DNA of 64,000 bases from Rhodanobacteraceae bacterium (GCA_016708465.1 JADJFT010000004.1:372001-436000), one strand, 5' to 3'. Shown: positions 18,479-28,240, counted from the first letter of the stretch. Translations and numbers: made by a program. The notes: a model not told the origin generated them from the sequence alone.

Positions 18479-20230
18479 ATGGATCTGCTCGAAACCGTCG
18501 AGATTGAAACTGGCCCTGCGCCGCGCTTCAGCGTGTTGTGGCTGCATGGCCTCGGTGCGGACGGGCACGACTTCGAGTCGGTGGTGCCGCAATTGGTGCG
18601 CCCGGAATGGCCGGCACTGCGTTTCGTGTTCCCACACGCGCCGGTCCGCCCGGTGACCTTGAATGGCGGCATGCGCATGCGTGCCTGGTACGACATCTCC
18701 GGTACCGAAATCGCGCATAAACAGGATGAGCCGGGCATTCGTGATGCGATGCAGAAGGTCGATGCGCTGTTGGCTCGCGAGGTGGTACGAGGCATTTCGC
18801 CCGAGCGTCAGTTCGTTGCTGGGTTTTCACAGGGCGGCGCGATTGCGTTGTCCGTGCTGGTGCGGAGGCGCCAGCCGTTGGCCGGTGCGATTGCGCTATC
18901 GACCTATTTGCCGCTGGCGGATCTCGCGGAGCATGAACTGGTGCCAGGCGCCAGCGCCATTCCGCTGTTCCTTGCGCATGGCAGCCTTGATCCGGTGGTA
19001 CCGATCGGGCTCGGCCTGATGTCGCGCGAATGGCTGACCAGCCACGGCTTCAAGGTCGACTGGCATAGTTATCCGATGCCGCACAGTGTGTCGATGGATG
19101 AGATTCGCCACCTGACGCAGTGGCTGGGTGAGCGTTTGCGCGCTGGCATGACCAGCGGCGACGCCCGCAATGCTTCCGTGCGTGGCTGGATGCCGGATTT
19201 CTGCAGCTTGCCGATTCTCGGCAGTGTCGTGGTGATGGTGGAGTTGATCGTGCTGGTCGTGCTGATCGCGCCGGGGCAGGGCGGCTGGCCGACACTGCGC
19301 GACTTGTTCGCCGCCAGTTTCCTCGCACAATGGATCGCCCTGATCAGCGCCGCCTTGTCGTGCAAACTCGGCCCTTGGCTCGGGCGTCTGCCGTTCTGGT
19401 TTGGCGGTGCGGTTGCCGCATTGATTCCGGCGCTCGTCGCGGCCGCCTGCAGCGCGATTGCCAATTCGCTCGACCACTCGCTTGCATTGGGTTGGATACC
19501 CCCCGCAGAGGCGCGCACGTTCTTGCTCTCGAATAGCGTGCTCGCGGCTTTGGTCGGTTTGATTCTGATGCGCTACATCTTCGTATTGCAGGAATGGCAG
19601 CGAGGTGTAGAGGCGCAGGCGGCGGCGCGGATCGAAACCTTGCAGGCGCGCATCCGTCCGCATTTTTTGTTTAACAGCCTCAATGCCATCGCCAGCCTGA
19701 TCCGTATCGACGCCGACAAGGCTGAGACCGCAGTGGAGGACCTCGCGACGGTGTTCCGTGCGACGCTGCGAGAGGAGCGTGCTGATCACACACTCGCCGA
19801 TGAACTTGAATTGATCGATCGTTACCTTGCGATCGAGGCGCTGCGTCTCGGTGGGCGCCTTCAGGTCACCCGCGCGATCGAAGCCTCACTGCGCCACTGC
19901 CGTGTTCCGGCGTTGAGCGTGCAACCGCTGGTCGAGAATGCAGTTCATCATGGCGTACAAGCGTTGCCCGAGGGCGGCGTCATCGCCATCAGTGCCTACC
20001 GCGATCACGGCGCCTTGTGCGTGTCGGTGCGTAATCCGAAACCGGTGCATGCGGTTACGCGTCTGGGCGGCAACCACATCGCGCTGGGCAATATCCGCGA
20101 ACGACTGCGGATGCGCTATGGCGTGAAGGCGGCGCTGGAGGTCGATACCGGGCCGGACTACCATGCCGTAACCTTGCGCGTGCCGATGCAGGAGGGCCCG
20201 AACGATGAAAATCCTGATCGTCGACGATGA
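18479..20230 (+). CDS. Carboxylesterase (EstB/YpfH) read through into AlgZ/LytS-type histidine kinase
   Basis: One uninterrupted frame of 583 codons covers two proteins that are normally separate. Residues 1-223 are an alpha/beta hydrolase of the phospholipase/carboxylesterase family: HGLGADGHD, nucleophile S117 in GFSQGGA, HGSLDPVVP (Asp) and MPHSVS (His). Residues ~224-583, from an ATG at 19148, are a sensor kinase with four membrane segments, the LytS-type H box RPHFLFNSLNAIASLIR, an N box QPLVENAVHHG and a C-terminal GNIRERLRMRYG. The ATG at 19148 reads ATGA, so a one-base indel would restore the usual overlapping stop/start. It overlaps algR by 26 bp. I cannot tell a genuine fusion from a lost stop. 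Confidence 0.85.
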   Translation: MDLLETVEIETGPAPRFSVLWLHGLGADGHDFESVVPQLVRPEWPALRFVFPHAPVRPVTLNGGMRMRAWYDISGTEIAHKQDEPGIRDAMQKVDALLAREVVRGISPERQFVAGFSQGGAIALSVLVRRRQPLAGAIALSTYLPLADLAEHELVPGASAIPLFLAHGSLDPVVPIGLGLMSREWLTSHGFKVDWHSYPMPHSVSMDEIRHLTQWLGERLRAGMTSGDARNASVRGWMPDFCSLPILGSVVVMVELIVLVVLIAPGQGGWPTLRDLFAASFLAQWIALISAALSCKLGPWLGRLPFWFGGAVAALIPALVAAACSAIANSLDHSLALGWIPPAEARTFLLSNSVLAALVGLILMRYIFVLQEWQRGVEAQAAARIETLQARIRPHFLFNSLNAIASLIRIDADKAETAVEDLATVFRATLREERADHTLADELELIDRYLAIEALRLGGRLQVTRAIEASLRHCRVPALSVQPLVENAVHHGVQALPEGGVIAISAYRDHGALCVSVRNPKPVHAVTRLGGNHIALGNIRERLRMRYGVKAALEVDTGPDYHAVTLRVPMQEGPNDENPDRRR

Positions 20231-20942
20231 ACCGTTGGCGCGTGCGCGACTGCGCGCCCTGATCGGTGAGTTGGCGATGCCCGGCATCGAAGTGACCGGC
20301 GAAGCCGTTGATGGCGTCGATGCCATTCTTGCGCACGAAAGTATGCCAGTCGACGTGATTCTCCTCGACATCGCGATGCCGCGCATGGACGGACTTGAAG
20401 CGGCGCGCCATTTATCGGTGCAAGAACAGCCGCCGACAGTCATTTTTTGCACCGCCTTCGACGAACATGCATTGGCTGCGTTCGAAGCGCATGCAGTGGA
20501 CTATCTGGTCAAGCCGGTATCGCGCGAGCGCCTGCGCATCGCGATCGAGCGCGCGCGAAAGTTCACCGCCGATCAGGTTCGACGGATCGGCGACGAAGTG
20601 AAACCGCAGAGCCGCAGCCACATCTGCGCGCGCATTCGCGGCAGCCTGCGTCTGGTGCCAGTGAGCGAGATCGCCTACTTTCTCGCCGAGGACAAATATG
20701 TGGTCGTGCATCACGACGCCGGCGAAGTGCTGGTTGAAGAATCGCTGAAGTCGTTGGAAGACGAGTTCAGTCAGCGCTTCGTGCGCATCCACCGCAATTG
20801 CCTCGTCGCGATCGATCGCATCACCGCGCTGGAACGCGGTGCCGATGGCAGTACGATGGCGCTCGTTCGTGGCGCACAACAGCCACTTGAGGTCAGTCGG
20901 CGTTGCTTGCCGACGGTGCGCGAACTGATCAAACATCTCTGA
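20205..20942 (+). CDS. algR: LytTR-family response regulator AlgR
   Basis: Receiver plus LytTR DNA-binding regulator of 245 residues. The receiver has DDE near the N-terminus, phospho-acceptor D55 (VILLDIAMPRMDG), T (FCTAF) and K (YLVKPVS). The LytTR domain runs from ~140 (RIRGSLRLVPVSEIAYFLAE to RVHRNCL-type RIHRNCLVAIDRI). It is translationally overlapped with the upstream kinase and has GGAGGG before the ATG. In Pseudomonas the homologous pair FimS/AlgR controls alginate and twitching motility; the target here is unknown. hemC follows 9 bp later, the same order as in Pseudomonas. Confidence 0.94.
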   Translation: MKILIVDDEPLARARLRALIGELAMPGIEVTGEAVDGVDAILAHESMPVDVILLDIAMPRMDGLEAARHLSVQEQPPTVIFCTAFDEHALAAFEAHAVDYLVKPVSRERLRIAIERARKFTADQVRRIGDEVKPQSRSHICARIRGSLRLVPVSEIAYFLAEDKYVVVHHDAGEVLVEESLKSLEDEFSQRFVRIHRNCLVAIDRITALERGADGSTMALVRGAQQPLEVSRRCLPTVRELIKHL

Positions 20943-20951
20943 GGAACCGAC

Positions 20952-21868
20952 ATGGGTCGAACACTGCGCATCGCTACGCGCAAGAGTCCGCTTGCGCTTT
21001 GGCAGACCGAGCATGTGGCTGAGCGGCTTTGTGCCGCGCATTCTGGAATTCGCATCGAACTGGTGCCGCTTTCGACTCGCGGTGACATCGTGCTTGATCG
21101 CTCGCTCGCCACGCTCGGCGGCAAGGGCCTGTTCCTGAAAGAACTGGAAGAAGCGATGCAGGAAGGTCGCGCCGACCTTGCCGTACATTCTCTGAAAGAC
21201 GTACCGATGCAACTCGATCCAGGTTTCGCGCTGGCCGCGATCTGGCGCGCGCGAATCCATTCGATGCCTTCGTGTCGAACCATCATGCCGGGTTCGATGT
21301 GCTGCCACCACGTGCCGTGGTCGGCACCTCGTCGCTGCGACGACAGGCGCAGATCCGCGCGTTGCGTCCGGACCTGCAGTTGCGCGACTTGCGCGGCAAC
21401 GTGAATACGCGTCTGGCAAAACTCGACGCCGGTGAGTTCGATGCGATCGTGCTCGCCTGCGCCGGTCTGGATCGCCTCGGCTTCCACGCGCGCATCCGCG
21501 CTGAATTGGCGCCGCCGCAGTTCCTGCCGGCGGTGGCCCAAGGCGCAATAGCGATCGAGACCCGTGACGGCGATGCCGACTTATTGGCACTGTGCGCACT
21601 ACTGAATGATCGGGATACCGAACTGCGTGTGCGCGCCGAACGTGCGATGAATCTGGCGCTGCACGGTTCCTGTCAGGTACCGATTGCCGGCTTTGCCACG
21701 CTCGCCAACGACCGACTGCATCTGCGCGGCTTGGTCGGCGATGCCAGCAGCGGTGAAATCCTGCGCGCCGAGGCGGGCGCATCAGCAGAAGATCCGGAGT
21801 CGCTTGGCCGCGATGTCGCTGCCAAATTGCGCGCGTTGGGTGCTGATCGACTACTGCATGCGCATTGA
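20952..21868 (+). CDS. hemC: Porphobilinogen deaminase (frameshifted in this sequence)
   Basis: Polymerises four porphobilinogens to hydroxymethylbilane in haem synthesis. The N-terminal part (LRIATRKSPLALWQTEHV, STRGD, GGKGLFLKELEEA, AVHSLKDVP) is in the first frame. From ~21242 the sequence continues in another frame (NPFDAFVSNHH, VGTSSLRRQAQI, DLRGNVNTRLAKLD, and GSCQVPIAGFA with the cofactor cysteine). Adding one C in ATCTGG at 21240-21245 restores a standard ~305-residue protein. A single missing base in a normally essential gene looks like a sequence error. GAGGA precedes the ATG. Confidence 0.93.
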
Positions 21869-21882
21869 TCGGGCGCAAAAAG

Positions 21883-21909
21883 AAAGCGGGCCGAAGCCCG
21901 CTTTCGTCA
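21883..21909 (-). terminator. Terminator of the DUF481 gene (shared with hemC)
   Basis: Read on the minus strand, AAAGCGGGC, a TTCG tetraloop and GCCCGCTTT are followed by CTTTTT. The stem lies 24 bp past the DUF481 stop. It also folds for hemC on the plus strand, with a weak T run. Confidence 0.8.
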
Positions 21910-21932
21910 TTGTTTAAATCAGCGATCGTCGA

Positions 21933-22670
21933 TCAGAAACCGTAAACCAAGTTCACCGTGGTCAGCGTATCGGTCTTCGTGATCGGCGCGATCACGTCAG
22001 TGTTGTGACGCACTTGAAGGCCTGCCTTGATCGCGAATTTGTCGGTCATCGTGACCTGCACGCCGAAGTCATTCTGCGCGAAGGTGTTGTCTTTGCCACC
22101 TTCGATCAGCAGCGTGTCATACAGCGATGTGCTGTCAGACAGCTTGTGCTTGAACTCCATGAAACCGCGACCGATGAAGTCGCCCTCACTATCCAGTCCG
22201 ATGAAGTGCCCCGGTGCAGGTATCGCCACGAACAGATCGACCGGCTGATAACGGCGATAACCCGGACCGGCTTCGAATGACAGCTGGGTGGTGTCGCTGT
22301 CGATCGCCTTGTAACCGAAGCCGATCGCGACCGTGGTCTGGTATTCGTAGGGCGCAAAGTCATCGTTTTCATGACGCGCCGAGCCGAGCATGTAGGCGCG
22401 TTCGTTGAACTTGTAGCCAGCCTTGCCGCCAATTTCATAGCGGTTTGCGGTGTTCACGTCGGAGCTTTCGGTGCGCAACGCCAGTGCATAAACGTTGTAA
22501 AGCCACTGGGCTTCTTCGTATTTGAAGTCGAGTTTGCCGTTCACCGTCAGGTTGTCGGCGTTGCCGTTCGACAGCACCAAGCCGAATTCGCCCTGGCCGG
22601 TCCATTCTTGCGCCTGCGCGCCGAGCGAGATCGCCGAGAGAAGAGCGATACCCAAAATATGCTTCATCAT
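21933..22670 (-). CDS. DUF481 outer-membrane beta-barrel protein (YdiY-like)
   Basis: A 245-residue protein with a Sec signal (MMKHILGIALLSAISLGAQAQ) and amphipathic strands ending in VNLVYGF with terminal Phe, as expected of an outer-membrane barrel. The GLVLSNGNADNLTVNGKLDF start and the repeated barrel strands match the DUF481 (YdiY salt-induced) family as I recognise it. Function unknown. It is a single-gene transcript bounded by a strong terminator. Confidence 0.85.
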   Translation of the reverse strand: MMKHILGIALLSAISLGAQAQEWTGQGEFGLVLSNGNADNLTVNGKLDFKYEEAQWLYNVYALALRTESSDVNTANRYEIGGKAGYKFNERAYMLGSARHENDDFAPYEYQTTVAIGFGYKAIDSDTTQLSFEAGPGYRRYQPVDLFVAIPAPGHFIGLDSEGDFIGRGFMEFKHKLSDSTSLYDTLLIEGGKDNTFAQNDFGVQVTMTDKFAIKAGLQVRHNTDVIAPITKTDTLTTVNLVYGF

Positions 22671-22814
22671 TATTGTTCTCCGTGGATGGGATGCGCCTGC
22701 ACATCGAGGCGCAAAAAAACCGCCGCCATCCTAAGTCAGAGGCATGAACCTCAAATGAAGTCCGCGTTGCGTTCGGCGTGTGAACTAGTGTGCGACCAAC
22801 ACGATCGCCACGCA

Positions 22815-23030
22815 TCAGCGCCTGCGCGTCAACGCGAACACGGCGAGCCCGGCGCCGAGGCCGATGGCGATTCCACCGATCCAGGGTGCGACCGGCTGCT
22901 TACTTTGGACACTGGCCTTGAACTCTCCGATTTTGATCACGTCCTTACGCTGGTCTATTTCGATCTTGCCGAGCAGGATGGCAATCCCGAGTGCAATGAG
23001 GGCGATGGCGGGAAGGAAAAGTAGTCGCAT
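22815..23030 (-). CDS. Small two-helix membrane protein, 71 aa
   Basis: ATG at 23030 is preceded by an AAGGA ribosome-binding site. The protein has an N-terminal helix (LLFLPAIALIALGIAILLG), a short polar stretch (KIEIDQRKDVIKIGEFKASV) and a C-terminal helix (APWIGGIAIGLGAGLAVFAL). It resembles small two-TM proteins of unknown function. The preceding SLC13 frame runs into it without a stop, probably because of an indel, so I treat it as a separate gene on the strength of its ribosome-binding site and composition. Confidence 0.6.
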   Translation of the reverse strand: MRLLFLPAIALIALGIAILLGKIEIDQRKDVIKIGEFKASVQSKQPVAPWIGGIAIGLGAGLAVFALTRRR

Positions 23031-24819
23031 GGTGGGTTCCTTGGGTTCGACTTCAAACGGCCAGTAACGTGGAATTAGCCACAGACTCACGGCGAAGAAC
23101 AGAATATTCAACGGAATGCCGATGCGGGCAAAGTCGGAGAATCGGTAGCTACCGGCCTGGTAGACCATGGTATTGGTCTGGTAGCCCACTGGTGTCGCAA
23201 ATGCCGTCGAAGCAGCCACGGTCACTGCGATGAGAAATGGCATTGGATGCACGCCGAGCGCCGTCGCCATCGATATCGCGATCGGGGCCAACAGCACTGC
23301 TGCAGCATTGTTACTCATGACTTCGGTCAGTAGCGCTGTGGACAGGTAGATGGCCGCCAGTGCCGCCAACGGACCATGTTCGCCGACCACTTGCATCACG
23401 ATCTGTGCGGCACCGCTGGCGAGGCTGTTTTCCATGGCGGTGCCGAGCGGGATCAGGGCGCAAGCAAGATGATGACCGGCCATTCAATGCTGCGATAGGC
23501 CTGTTCCCGGGTCAGGCAACGGGTCGCGACCATCAGTGCCGCGCCCGCCATTGCGCCAACCTGGATCGGCACCCAGTTGAACGCAGCCAGCGTGACGACC
23601 AACATCATGATGGTCATCGCCCACAGCGCCCGCAAACGGCTTGACTTGCGTGTCTGCCATTCCTTCAACACGATGAACTCGGGTCGCGACCGAATCGTTT
23701 CGAGGCCGGTTTCGTCGACCAGCATCAACAGCGCATCGCCGGATGCCAACAGCGCCTGATCCAACGCGGTACCGCGAACGACCTGTTCGCGATGCCGAAC
23801 TGCGACGATCAGCACGCCATGGCCCAACTCGGGTGCCAAGACCGATAGCGGCCTTCCATGCAGGCGCGAGTGCGGCGCGATCAGCACTTCCAGCATCACG
23901 CCGCCGCTCGGTCGGTCGGCCGTGCCCATCTGGAACTCGGCGTCGATTTCGAGACCGGGCTGTGCGCGCAGGGCGTTGAGCTTGTCGAGCGGCGCCGCAA
24001 CACGGATCACATCTCCGGCGCGGATGGCATCGGCGCGCCGCGACCACAGTCGGCGCTGGTCGCGCAACAGTTCGATCACGGTGACACCGTGATCTTCGGC
24101 GAAACGTGATTCGCGCAAAGTCTGATCGATCAATGGCGACGTTGCGCGCACTCGCAGGTCGGTGACGTAGTCGCCGATGCCGTAACTGTCGCCAGGCTGC
24201 GGTCCGGATAGTTCGGGAGCAGCCAACGTCCGAACACCATCAAGAACAGTACGCCCGGTGAGCGCCAGCGGCAATCCGATCTGACTCCAGTTCGAACATC
24301 GTGAAGGGCGCGCACGCCTTGCGACTCGGCGATATGACTGACGAGAATGTTGGTCGAGGTGCCGATCAGCGTGCAGACACCGCCGAACTGCGATGCGTAG
24401 GACAACGGAATGAGCAGCTTGGACGGCGCGATCTTGCGCAAGCGAGCCGCAGAAAGGACCAGCGGCAGGAAGATCGCGACGGCGGCGGTGTTGTTCATGA
24501 AGGCCGAGACCGTGCCGATCAGCAACATCATGACCAGCAACAACAGTGCCGGCCATTGTGCGGCACGACTGAGTTGTCGCGCGGCGCGTTCCAGAACGCC
24601 AGCTTCGCGGAGTCCCGCAGAAAGTACGAACATCGCTGCGACCGTCAGTGTCGCGCTACCGCTGAATCCCGCGAAGCCATCACCTGGCGTCACCACGCCT
24701 GCGAGCAACAGCACTGACAAGACACCGACGCCGACGACGTCGACCGGCAGCTTTTCGGAAATGAACATCAATATCGCCAGCGCCAATACCGCTAGCGTGA
24801 TCCAAGCTTCAGGCGTCAT
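23031..24819 (-). pseudogene. SLC13/DASS-type transporter with TrkA-C domains, multiply frameshifted
   Basis: Inner-membrane sodium/anion symporter-like protein. Membrane helices (MTPEAWITLAVLALAIL onward, FMNNTAAVAIFLPLVL, GTSTNILVSHIAES), two cytoplasmic RCK_C/TrkA-C domains (DVIRVAAPLDKLNALR; TALDQALLASGDALLML) and C-terminal helices (TEVMSNNAAAVLLAPIA, TPVGYQTNTMVYQAG) are all recognisable. They are scattered over three frames: about four changes between 24190 and 24330, and one near 23465 where a single missing base explains the break. Without the indels it would be a normal ~600-residue protein. Clustering of the indels suggests poor base quality there rather than slow decay. Confidence 0.8.
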
Positions 24820-24859
24820 GACGCTATTTCAACACGAAGCACATGCATGCCGGAACCGC

Positions 24860-25513
24860 TCAACGTTTCGGCACACCCATACACTCGTCGCTGAGGTTCG
24901 GGTCGTCCGGATCATCGCAGCCGCGCGGCAGGTATAAGCCGTCGTGATGGGCTGCTTGTATTTCGCGGCCGGGATCACGGCCAGGGATCGAGCCCATTAG
25001 TCCCGTGGTCGAATTGGCTGCGTTTGTCCGAACCACCATGCCGCCGATGGCATTGACGAGTTGCTGAAGGGATGGTGGCGGCGGCTTGAATACGATATCG
25101 GATGTGATGAACGACTCGGTCCGTCCCGGCAAACGCGTGTTGCTGCGCGATGTCTTCGCTGGATTCGGGCGCGACCGGTCAGCGGCGACGCCAGCGATAT
25201 CACCAAACAGCACGCTGGCGTCCACCGTGGGCGCCGCGTCAGGCGCAACTACCGCGGTTGGTTCGCGGACTTCGGTAATCGCTTCGGTCATGGTGGGTCG
25301 GGTGGTCGGAAACGGTACGGTATCGGCTCGCGCTTGCGCCGAATCGCGTGGCGGCGGTGATGGTGGCGGGGTCAGGAACTCGACTTCGATCGCCGAGTTC
25401 TGGCCGGACGCTGTCGGCACCCGCGGCCAAGGTGCCGACGCACGCATCAGCGACCATGCCATCAGCCCGTGCAAGCCCAGTGCGATCAAGGTTGCCGGTG
25501 CAACCCGCAACAT
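24860..25513 (-). CDS. Pro-rich, single-TM periplasmic protein of unknown function
   Basis: 217 residues from the ATG at 25513. A single N-terminal membrane anchor (LRVAPATLIALGLHGLMAWS) is followed by a Pro-rich linker (TPPPSPPPRD) and a hydrophilic domain with SFITSDIVFKPPPPSLQQLV and a C-terminal CDDPDDPNLSDECMG. The topology recalls TonB/energy-transducing proteins, but no TonB C-terminal domain is evident, so no function is assigned. Divergent from the WYL regulator. An earlier in-frame start up to 25672 is possible. Confidence 0.55.
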   Translation of the reverse strand: MLRVAPATLIALGLHGLMAWSLMRASAPWPRVPTASGQNSAIEVEFLTPPPSPPPRDSAQARADTVPFPTTRPTMTEAITEVREPTAVVAPDAAPTVDASVLFGDIAGVAADRSRPNPAKTSRSNTRLPGRTESFITSDIVFKPPPPSLQQLVNAIGGMVVRTNAANSTTGLMGSIPGRDPGREIQAAHHDGLYLPRGCDDPDDPNLSDECMGVPKR

Positions 25514-25700
25514 GCGCTCGCGCCGAGTCTCTGGCCGTTGGGGGCGGATGGTGCTGGCCAGTCGCTTGCTTGCATCAGGTGCTTCCGTGCATCGTCGGCT
25601 GGCGTTGTAGTCGCATCCGGATTCAATGCGCGTTAAATCTCGGCTTTCACAAAATCCGCCGTCAACGCACAATCAACGCTATTGCCCGCTGCGTGATGCC

Positions 25701-26758
25701 ATGGACCGCTACGAACGTATTCTCAAGCTGCATCGCCTGCTCAAGACCGCGCGTTATCCGGTGGCGTTGACCACGATGTATGACGAACTCGAATGTTCGC
25801 GCGCGACGCTGTACCGCGACATTGCGTTTCTGCGCGATGCGCTCGGCGCGCCGATCGAGTCCGATCGCGACCACGCGGCGATCCACTACGCACCGGACGA
25901 AGCTGAATCGTTCGAGCTGCCCGGCCTGTGGTTGTCGAGCGCAGAACTGGAATCGCTGTTGGCGATGCACCAGTTGATCGCGCGCACTGGCGGCGAGATG
26001 TTGTCGGGTGCATTGGCACCATTGAAATCGCGCATCGACAAGTTGCTTTCGGATCAGTCGCAGGGCAAGCGTTGGCCGCTCGAACGCATACGAGTGACGC
26101 GGGCGTTGTCGCGGGTGATCGACGAAATCGTGTTTCGCCGGGTGGCCAGCAGCGTGTTGGAGCGCCATCGATTAAAGTTCAACTACCGTGCACGTTCGAC
26201 CAATGCGGTGACCGAACGTGTCGGTCTCGCCGCAGCGGCTCACGCACTACCGCGAAAATTGGTACGTCGATGCTTGGGATCACGAACGCCAGGCACTGCG
26301 CAGTTTCGCACTGGATCGGGTAAGCGCTGCCGAAGTGCTGGAGGCGCGCGCCGATGACGTCCAGGAAGCCGATCTCGATACGCATCTGGCGTCGAGCTAC
26401 GGCATTTTTTCCGGGCGCGCCAAAGGCCTGGGCGACGATCCGCTTTTCGCCCAAAGCCTCGCGCTGGGTCGCCGATGAACGCTGGCACTCGAAGCAGGAA
26501 GGCCGTTTCCTCGATGACGGGCGTTACGAATTGCGGGTGCCCTATTCGAATGCGCGCGAGTTGCTGATGGACGTGCTGCGCTATGGCCCGGATGCCGAGA
26601 TCGTGTCGCCAATTCCATTGCGCGAAGAGGCCAAAATTCAGTTGCAGCTCGCCTTGTCGAACTACGAATCCTGGTCCAATCGATTCGTCTCGCGCGCTGA
26701 GACCGGCTCGCGCGAAGCTCCTCGCCTCTGGCCTGCTGCTCGCCCTGTCCGCCCCTGA
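25701..26758 (+). CDS. WYL-domain transcriptional regulator (YafY-like), frameshifted
   Basis: ATG at 25701 starts an HTH_11/DeoR-type domain (MDRYERILKLHRLLKTARYP, ATLYRDIAFLRDALG). The WYL domain is split: first frame to ~26220, second frame ~26218-26425 (THYRENWYVDAWDHERQALRSF, the WYL signature), third frame ~26425-26740 (RFSPKASRWVADERWHS, YELRVPYSNARELLMDVLRYG). Two single-base indels rejoin them into a ~340-residue protein. By family knowledge, WYL domains sense nucleic acid or nucleotide ligands. The true C-terminus probably lies near 26665 (LQLALSNYE); the last ~25 codons do not look like the family. Confidence 0.82.
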
Positions 26759-26864
26759 TCAGATCGCATTGCACACGCCGATCGGCCCGGCCTTGCTGTG
26801 GCTGGTTGCGATTCCGTTCGCGAGTGCGTTGATACGCACCCATCTGCGGACTGCAAATCCCTGA
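26583..26864 (+). other. Possible small membrane ORF upstream of eno
   Basis: The frame open to 26864 ends with a hydrophobic stretch (LLASGLLLALSAPDQIALHT, then GPALLWLVAIPFASALI) that is more protein-like than the WYL C-terminal frame it overlaps. No good ATG/GTG lies near ~26697. It may be a small membrane gene whose start is lost through an indel, or chance. Confidence 0.3.
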
Positions 26865-26938
26865 ATTTTGGTGGGATTCGGCGGCCCGTCGGGGCATCCC
26901 TGCTAAACTACGCGCCCTTTTTTTGAGGCCGTGGCCCG

Positions 26939-28231
26939 ATGAAGATTCGTCATGTGCATGCGCGCGAAATCCTTGACTCGCGCGGCAATCCGACGCTTGA
27001 AGCCGAAGTCACGCTGGCCTCCGGACAGGTCGGTCGTGCTGCAGTTCCAAGTGGCGCATCGACCGGTTCGCGCGAAGCAGTGGAATTGCGCGATGGCGAC
27101 AAGACGCGTTACTTCGGCAAGGGCGTGCGCAAGGCTGTTGCCAACGTCAATGACATCATTTGCAGCGCTGTTCTCGGTCGTGACGCTGCCGACCAACGCG
27201 GGCTCGACGATCTACTGATCGCGCTTGACGGCAGCGATAACAAGGGCAAGCTTGGCGCGAACGCGTTGCTCGCGGTGTCGATGGCGAATGCGCACGCGGT
27301 CGCGTTGGCCCGAGGCTTGCCACTGTGGCGCCATCTCGCCGGTGAACGCGACGCCGTGTTGCCGGTGCCGATGATGAACATCATCAACGGCGGCGCCCAT
27401 GCCGACAATAATGTCGACCTGCAAGAGTTCATGGTCATGCCGGCCGGCCTCGGCAGCTTCTCGGAAGCATTGCGCTGCGGCACCGAGATTTTTCATGCAC
27501 TGAAGTCAGTGCTGAAAGGTCGCGGGCTGGCAACGGCGGTCGGTGACGAAGGCGGCTTCGCGCCGGACTTGCGCTCGAACGAAGAAGCGATCGAGACCAT
27601 TCTCGAAGCAGTGGCCAAGGCCGGTTACAAAGCCGGTGAGGACGTATGGCTGGCACTCGATGCGGCGGCGTCGGAGTTCCACAAGGACGATGGTCGTTAT
27701 CACCTGACCGGCGAAGGCAAGAAGCTCAGTTCCGAGCAGATGGTCGAGTTTTATGCCAATTGGTGCGCAAAATATCCGATCGTGTCGATCGAGGACGGCC
27801 TGGCCGAAGACGATTGGGACGGCTGGAAGCTGCAGACCGAGCGCCTCGGTGCCACGGTGCAGTTGGTCGGCGACGATTTGTTCGTGACCAATCCGAAGAT
27901 CCTGCGCGAAGGCATCGACAAGGGCATCGCCAATGCCATTTTGATCAAGGTGAACCAGATCGGCACGCTCAGTGAAACCCTGGACGCGATCGCGATGGCG
28001 CACGCAAACCGTTACGCCGCGATCATCTCGCACCGCTCCGGTGAAACCGAAGACACGACGATCGCCGACCTTGCGGTGGCGACCACGGCGACCCAGATCA
28101 AGACCGGTTCACTTTGCCGCACTGATCGCGTCGCCAAGTACAACCAGTTGCTGCGTATCGAAGAGGCACTCGGTGCCAAGGCGCGGTATGCGGGCCGGTC
28201 GGCGTTCGTCAGCTTGCCGGCGTTCAAGTAA
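26939..28231 (+). CDS. eno: Enolase
   Basis: Interconverts 2-phosphoglycerate and phosphoenolpyruvate in glycolysis; also a degradosome component in many gammaproteobacteria. The 430 residues have normal length. Hallmarks are the N-terminal REILDSRGNPTLEAEV, GASTGSREA loop, the metal ligand segment SIEDGLAEDDWDGW, GDDLFVTNP, catalytic Lys in ILIKVNQIGTL and SHRSGETEDT. It starts the conserved run eno-ftsB-ispD-ispF-truD. Confidence 0.98.
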   Translation: MKIRHVHAREILDSRGNPTLEAEVTLASGQVGRAAVPSGASTGSREAVELRDGDKTRYFGKGVRKAVANVNDIICSAVLGRDAADQRGLDDLLIALDGSDNKGKLGANALLAVSMANAHAVALARGLPLWRHLAGERDAVLPVPMMNIINGGAHADNNVDLQEFMVMPAGLGSFSEALRCGTEIFHALKSVLKGRGLATAVGDEGGFAPDLRSNEEAIETILEAVAKAGYKAGEDVWLALDAAASEFHKDDGRYHLTGEGKKLSSEQMVEFYANWCAKYPIVSIEDGLAEDDWDGWKLQTERLGATVQLVGDDLFVTNPKILREGIDKGIANAILIKVNQIGTLSETLDAIAMAHANRYAAIISHRSGETEDTTIADLAVATTATQIKTGSLCRTDRVAKYNQLLRIEEALGAKARYAGRSAFVSLPAFK

Positions 28232-28240
28232 CCCGCATCG

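Noticed and set aside
20412..21878. Long minus-strand open frame (~488 codons) opposite algR-hemC
   Set aside because: Antisense shadow of high-GC coding DNA; no family features, no ribosome-binding site, while the plus strand carries clear algR and hemC.
22696..22728. GCGCCT...AGGCGC hairpin followed by A7 upstream of the DUF481 gene
   Set aside because: The A run is on the wrong side to terminate minus-strand transcription, and no plus-strand gene ends there.
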